Positions 48,200 through 51,095 of a DNA stretch of 51,095 bases are shown here, in pieces. Within the stretch, counting starts at the first letter, position 1; every line of letters starts with the position of its first letter. The DNA is taken from NCBI GenBank assembly GCA_019400425.1, contig JAFREE010000172.1:1-51095 (forward strand), read 5' to 3'. A program made the position numbers and the translations under genes. The notes below the pieces were generated by a model. The model was not told the DNA's origin, searched no databases, and saw nothing but the letters and a program-made list of their open reading frames with translations. The DNA comes from Hymenochaete sp. R1. Its lineage: Eukaryota; Basidiomycota; Agaricomycetes; Hymenochaetales; Hymenochaetaceae.

Positions 48200-48473
48200 C
48201 AACTTTTCGAGTGATTTTCATCCGTGAGTCACTCTGGGTCGTGATGTTGTCATTGTTGATCGTCGTTTGCGTTCCTGAAGGCGAATCTGTGGGTGGGTAA
48301 CAAATACTAAGTTGAATCAGCTCGTGGCATGGATCCATCCATTTCTTCGCCTATGCATTATATAACTTTCACAACATCTATATGGGCCATGCGTGCCCAT
48401 AATCTGTAATATTTAGTACCTAGTTCATATACAAGGTGCTTAGTCTATTAATATAGGCAGAAATCAGAACACA

Positions 48474-51089
48474 TCACTCGCACTTGTGCTCGCCCCAAGT
48501 ATATCCCTTTGCCGCCCATTCCGGCAACGCGGTTTCGAAGGCGCCTAGACTCGCACTCGTGTATCGCAAAGCGTGTAAGAAGATATAGAGCTTCTCAGGC
48601 GATGGGTCGGGATGGAGAGGAAGGTAACATTCGGGACAGTAGAGGTTATCGGACTCCAAAAGGGGTTCATTTTGCGTTCCTGGGGGAATATTGATGGTCT
48701 CTGTTCTTAACATATTTCTTGGGCTCGGAAGCAGCTTTGAATTAGAAACGGAAATGTCCGTTCGCTGATCCATCCGTTCAGGTGTGAGCAGATCTTGAGA
48801 CTCGTCACCTACGTAGCAGGGTTCCTTCAGTTGTGTTTGCTCGATACTTTCGGTTGCGAGCGCTCTTTCCTCATCCTTCCCCTTCCCCTTCCCCTTCCCC
48901 TTCCCCTTCCCCTTCCCTCTCCGCACTCGATTCGCTTTTCGGGGCGTATTGTGCTGCTGAGCATAGGCATCTTGTATGACCTTCGGCGTGAGAGCCCCAC
49001 GAGCCCGAAACACGACGTCTCGCCACCGACTCCAGTCTTCATCCTCATCCTTAGGGAAAGCACAATCATTGATTAGTGAGGTAACTCGACGTAGATATTG
49101 TTATGAAGGCACTTTACTTTCTGATTACGCAAACGTGTTATCACACTGACAGCTTCGGCGGATAGTGATACCGGCGAACCCATACCAATGTCGCGCCCGG
49201 TTTCACGAGGAAGCAAGCTTGGCTTGGTCTCCGCTTCATCATTAGCAATGCCATGCCTCTTCATTAGAGTTGCGGATTCTTCCTTTGTCCTGAAAGCAGG
49301 ATTATTTCTCCTGACAGCCTGTTTCTGCAACTTTATCGCTTGCTTAGACGCAAGATGGACTATATTTAGTTCGTCCGTATGTCCGGTTCCGGTGCTGTAA
49401 TGATCGTTTAAGAAAGCTGATGGGGCCGCGTTAAATGATGTTGGTGCTTCATCCCCACGTCCGTTTCCCTCTGCTGTAGAGTCTTCGAATCCAGGCGGTG
49501 GCTTAGGGGCTTCACGTTCCTCGCCAGGAGTCAGGTCTATCCCGCCTTTTCCCAGTTGAGATCCCTAAGGATTTGCGTCGGCGAGAGGATGGTTTACGAT
49601 CAACGAAGAAAAGACCCCACCCATATTTTTCTTTCGGCATAGACGGAATCGTTTACAATTGGAAATCCTAGGTACTGAAGATGCACTCGAATTTGATGCG
49701 CTTTGTGACTTCAGCTAATTGATAAAACATTGGAAAGACGAAGCTTACACCTTCCAGTAAATGGGCGACCTGGTGAGGAAACGTCAAAATCGTTTCTGAA
49801 AATTTTTTAAGACTGCTGACAATGCACGACACTGGTGTCCGTGTTTGGGTCATAGTGCATAAACTTGAACACGGTTTTCGCTTCCTTAAACTCGATCAGC
49901 CTGAGTTGCGAGGGATAGGAAGCTCGGTCACCTTTCCATCAGGGTGTACAATGTTCAGTCCCATCTGACGGTCGACAGTCAAAAGCGGCTCTTCGCTAAC
50001 GATCTCTTCTCTGGGATATCATTTGGAAAATTTGATGGGCAAAAAACACGTATGAGACTCACGACGGGAATTTACCTTGCACACGTGCAACATATTCCTT
50101 ACGAATTCTTCCCGACGTAAATTCCTCAGTAAGTGTCCGCGCACAGCCAGCAGACAGCGCAATGATCATAAGTCCAGAAGTCAGACGGTCAAGTCGGTTT
50201 ACAGCTGCATAAGTAACGAGAAATTTAGTAGACTGCGTCTTCTGGCAGAACGAGACTCACTATAAACATTTGCAAACCCAAAGTCATCTTTGAGGATCTC
50301 AACAAGGGAGTTCTTGAAGTAACGACCGGCAGCATGCACGGGCTTAGAAGGTATTGTAGCGTCAGTAGACCATCAGAGTCGACCAGAGAAAACAAAACCT
50401 ACAATGCTCCCGGGCTTGTTGATGACAATGAAGTTCTGTTCATCATCTCTATACAGAATCTCGACCGGTGTAGATGTCACTGGTGGCTCGTGTCTATGTA
50501 CAATATTCCTAAATTGATGAGTTGAGGGAGGAACAGACAGTAGAGGAGTGCAAGGCAGTACTCAAGAGTGTCTCCGTTTCGGACTATAGTGCCAGGAAGG
50601 GCGACTTTGCCATTGACAGTCGTCACACCCGATTGAAGAGCATATCTCTTCCTCAAGACAAAAATCTCAATGAAAAAGATAGGCTCGACGAAGAGGATAC
50701 GGGCTCACATAATACTCCATGCTTCGATCCCGGAACTCTGTGGATATAATTTCCAGGATTTCACGATCAAACCACCGAGCTTTTGCGTTCGTCCTGTACG
50801 GATACCAGTAGGGTTTGACCTTCTTGAGGCCGGGCCGACTCTTAGGAATTGTTTGCGAAACAGAAGGTACCAGGGCAATTGAGGCTTCATTTTTAATACT
50901 TTCTACCATCTTGACAAACATAAACTGAAGACAAATTGGGGATGGAGGTGATAGTGGTTGCGGACGAAGCTCACTTGTACAGTAGTTTGGTCAATCGGGG
51001 GGGGGGGGGGAATATTAATTAAGGTAGGGGAAAGTTGGTTTCTACCAACCCGCGTGTGACACATTTCCCTCTTTTCTTGCCGCCGACAT
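48474..51089 (-). CDS. RluA-family RNA pseudouridine synthase (RIB2/PUS9 type)
   Basis: Twelve minus-strand exons: 51089-51063, 50924-50709, 50647-50562, 50508-50403, 50342-50261, 50204-50076, 50005-49932, 49884-49821, 49769-49749, 49700-49621, 49564-49118, 49049-48474; 635 residues, all in phase. An S4-like start ([18 protein letters not shown]), then [16 protein letters not shown], the catalytic [10 protein letters not shown] with Asp178, and [20 protein letters not shown]. It isomerises uridine to pseudouridine; relatives Pus8/Pus9 modify U32 of cytosolic and mitochondrial tRNAs. The fungal C-terminal tail ends [20 protein letters not shown], a possible CxxC zinc site. No deaminase domain as in yeast Rib2 is present. 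A Gly-Lys repeat, (GK)7, is encoded by hexamers near 48,890. The first 27-nt exon is the least certain part. The 21-nt exon 9 is required for the TGRSHQIR motif. Confidence 0.88.
48871..48916. repeat. (CCCCTT)n hexamer microsatellite in coding sequence
   Basis: About seven copies of CCCCTT on the plus strand encode alternating Gly-Lys in the linker of the pseudouridine synthase. Being in-frame hexamers, unit gain or loss keeps the reading frame. Confidence 0.8.
50998..51011 (+). repeat. Poly-G run
   Basis: About 13-14 consecutive G on the plus strand, inside the proposed first intron of the pseudouridine synthase (C-run on its sense strand). Such runs are prone to sequencing error. Confidence 0.8.
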
Positions 51090-51095
51090 GGCACA

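Noticed and set aside
47951..48202. Minus-strand frame with an SLEG...QRFC-type repeat
   Set aside because: It is repetitive only because it mirrors the 33-nt coding repeat of the peptide precursor; it reads through that gene's intron and has no secretory features.

Overview
The window looks like nuclear DNA of a filamentous basidiomycete, most likely an Agaricomycete. Nearly every gene is cut by several short GT-AG introns (mostly 45-65 nt, with CTAAC/CTRAC-like branch sites). Recognisable proteins read best as mushroom-type orthologues, and lineage-typical families are present (short BTB proteins, zinc-cluster regulators, Ser-rich orphan proteins). There are no operons, and genes lie on both strands. 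Exon models below were assembled by eye from splice signals and reading-frame continuity; the phases add up in every model that I call complete.

Layout. 0.6 kb: a nuclear tRNA-Thr with a 13-nt intron. 1-11.7 kb: a dense housekeeping/orphan stretch with a Sld7-like replication factor, a Ser-rich orphan, an LYR-motif mitochondrial protein, an acidic orphan, a BTB protein, a further orphan, a membrane protein, and an RS-rich nuclear protein of the SCI1/NKAPD1 type. 12-16 kb: a complete 13-exon PMR1-type Golgi Ca2+/Mn2+ ATPase, divergent from the RS-rich gene. 16.5-19.9 kb: a BBE-type FAD oxidoreductase with a long low-complexity insertion. 20.5-23.8 kb: a DH-BAR-SH3-like Rho GEF. 23.8-27.9 kb: a gene-poor stretch with at least one dehydrogenase relic. 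27.9-30.9 kb: an orphan gene and the rRNA-processing factor EFG1. 31.8-46.6 kb: an accessory region with four Zn2Cys6 zinc-cluster genes plus orphan genes. 47.9-48.2 kb: a tiny secreted repeat-peptide precursor. 48.5-51.1 kb: a complete RluA-family pseudouridine synthase (RIB2/PUS9 type).

The most interesting item is the 67-residue precursor at 47,942-48,199. It has a signal peptide followed by three near-identical nonapeptides separated by Lys-Arg, each starting with an X-Ala dipeptide. This is the architecture of yeast alpha-factor and of fungal Kex2-processed repeat (KEP) peptides. The three copies differ mainly at synonymous sites, so the peptide itself appears to be conserved. The second theme is the zinc-cluster group: all four genes carry a phase-0 intron immediately before the codon of the third metal-binding cysteine, one of these introns is GC-AG, and one gene encodes a protein of only 173 residues that is mostly DNA-binding domain.
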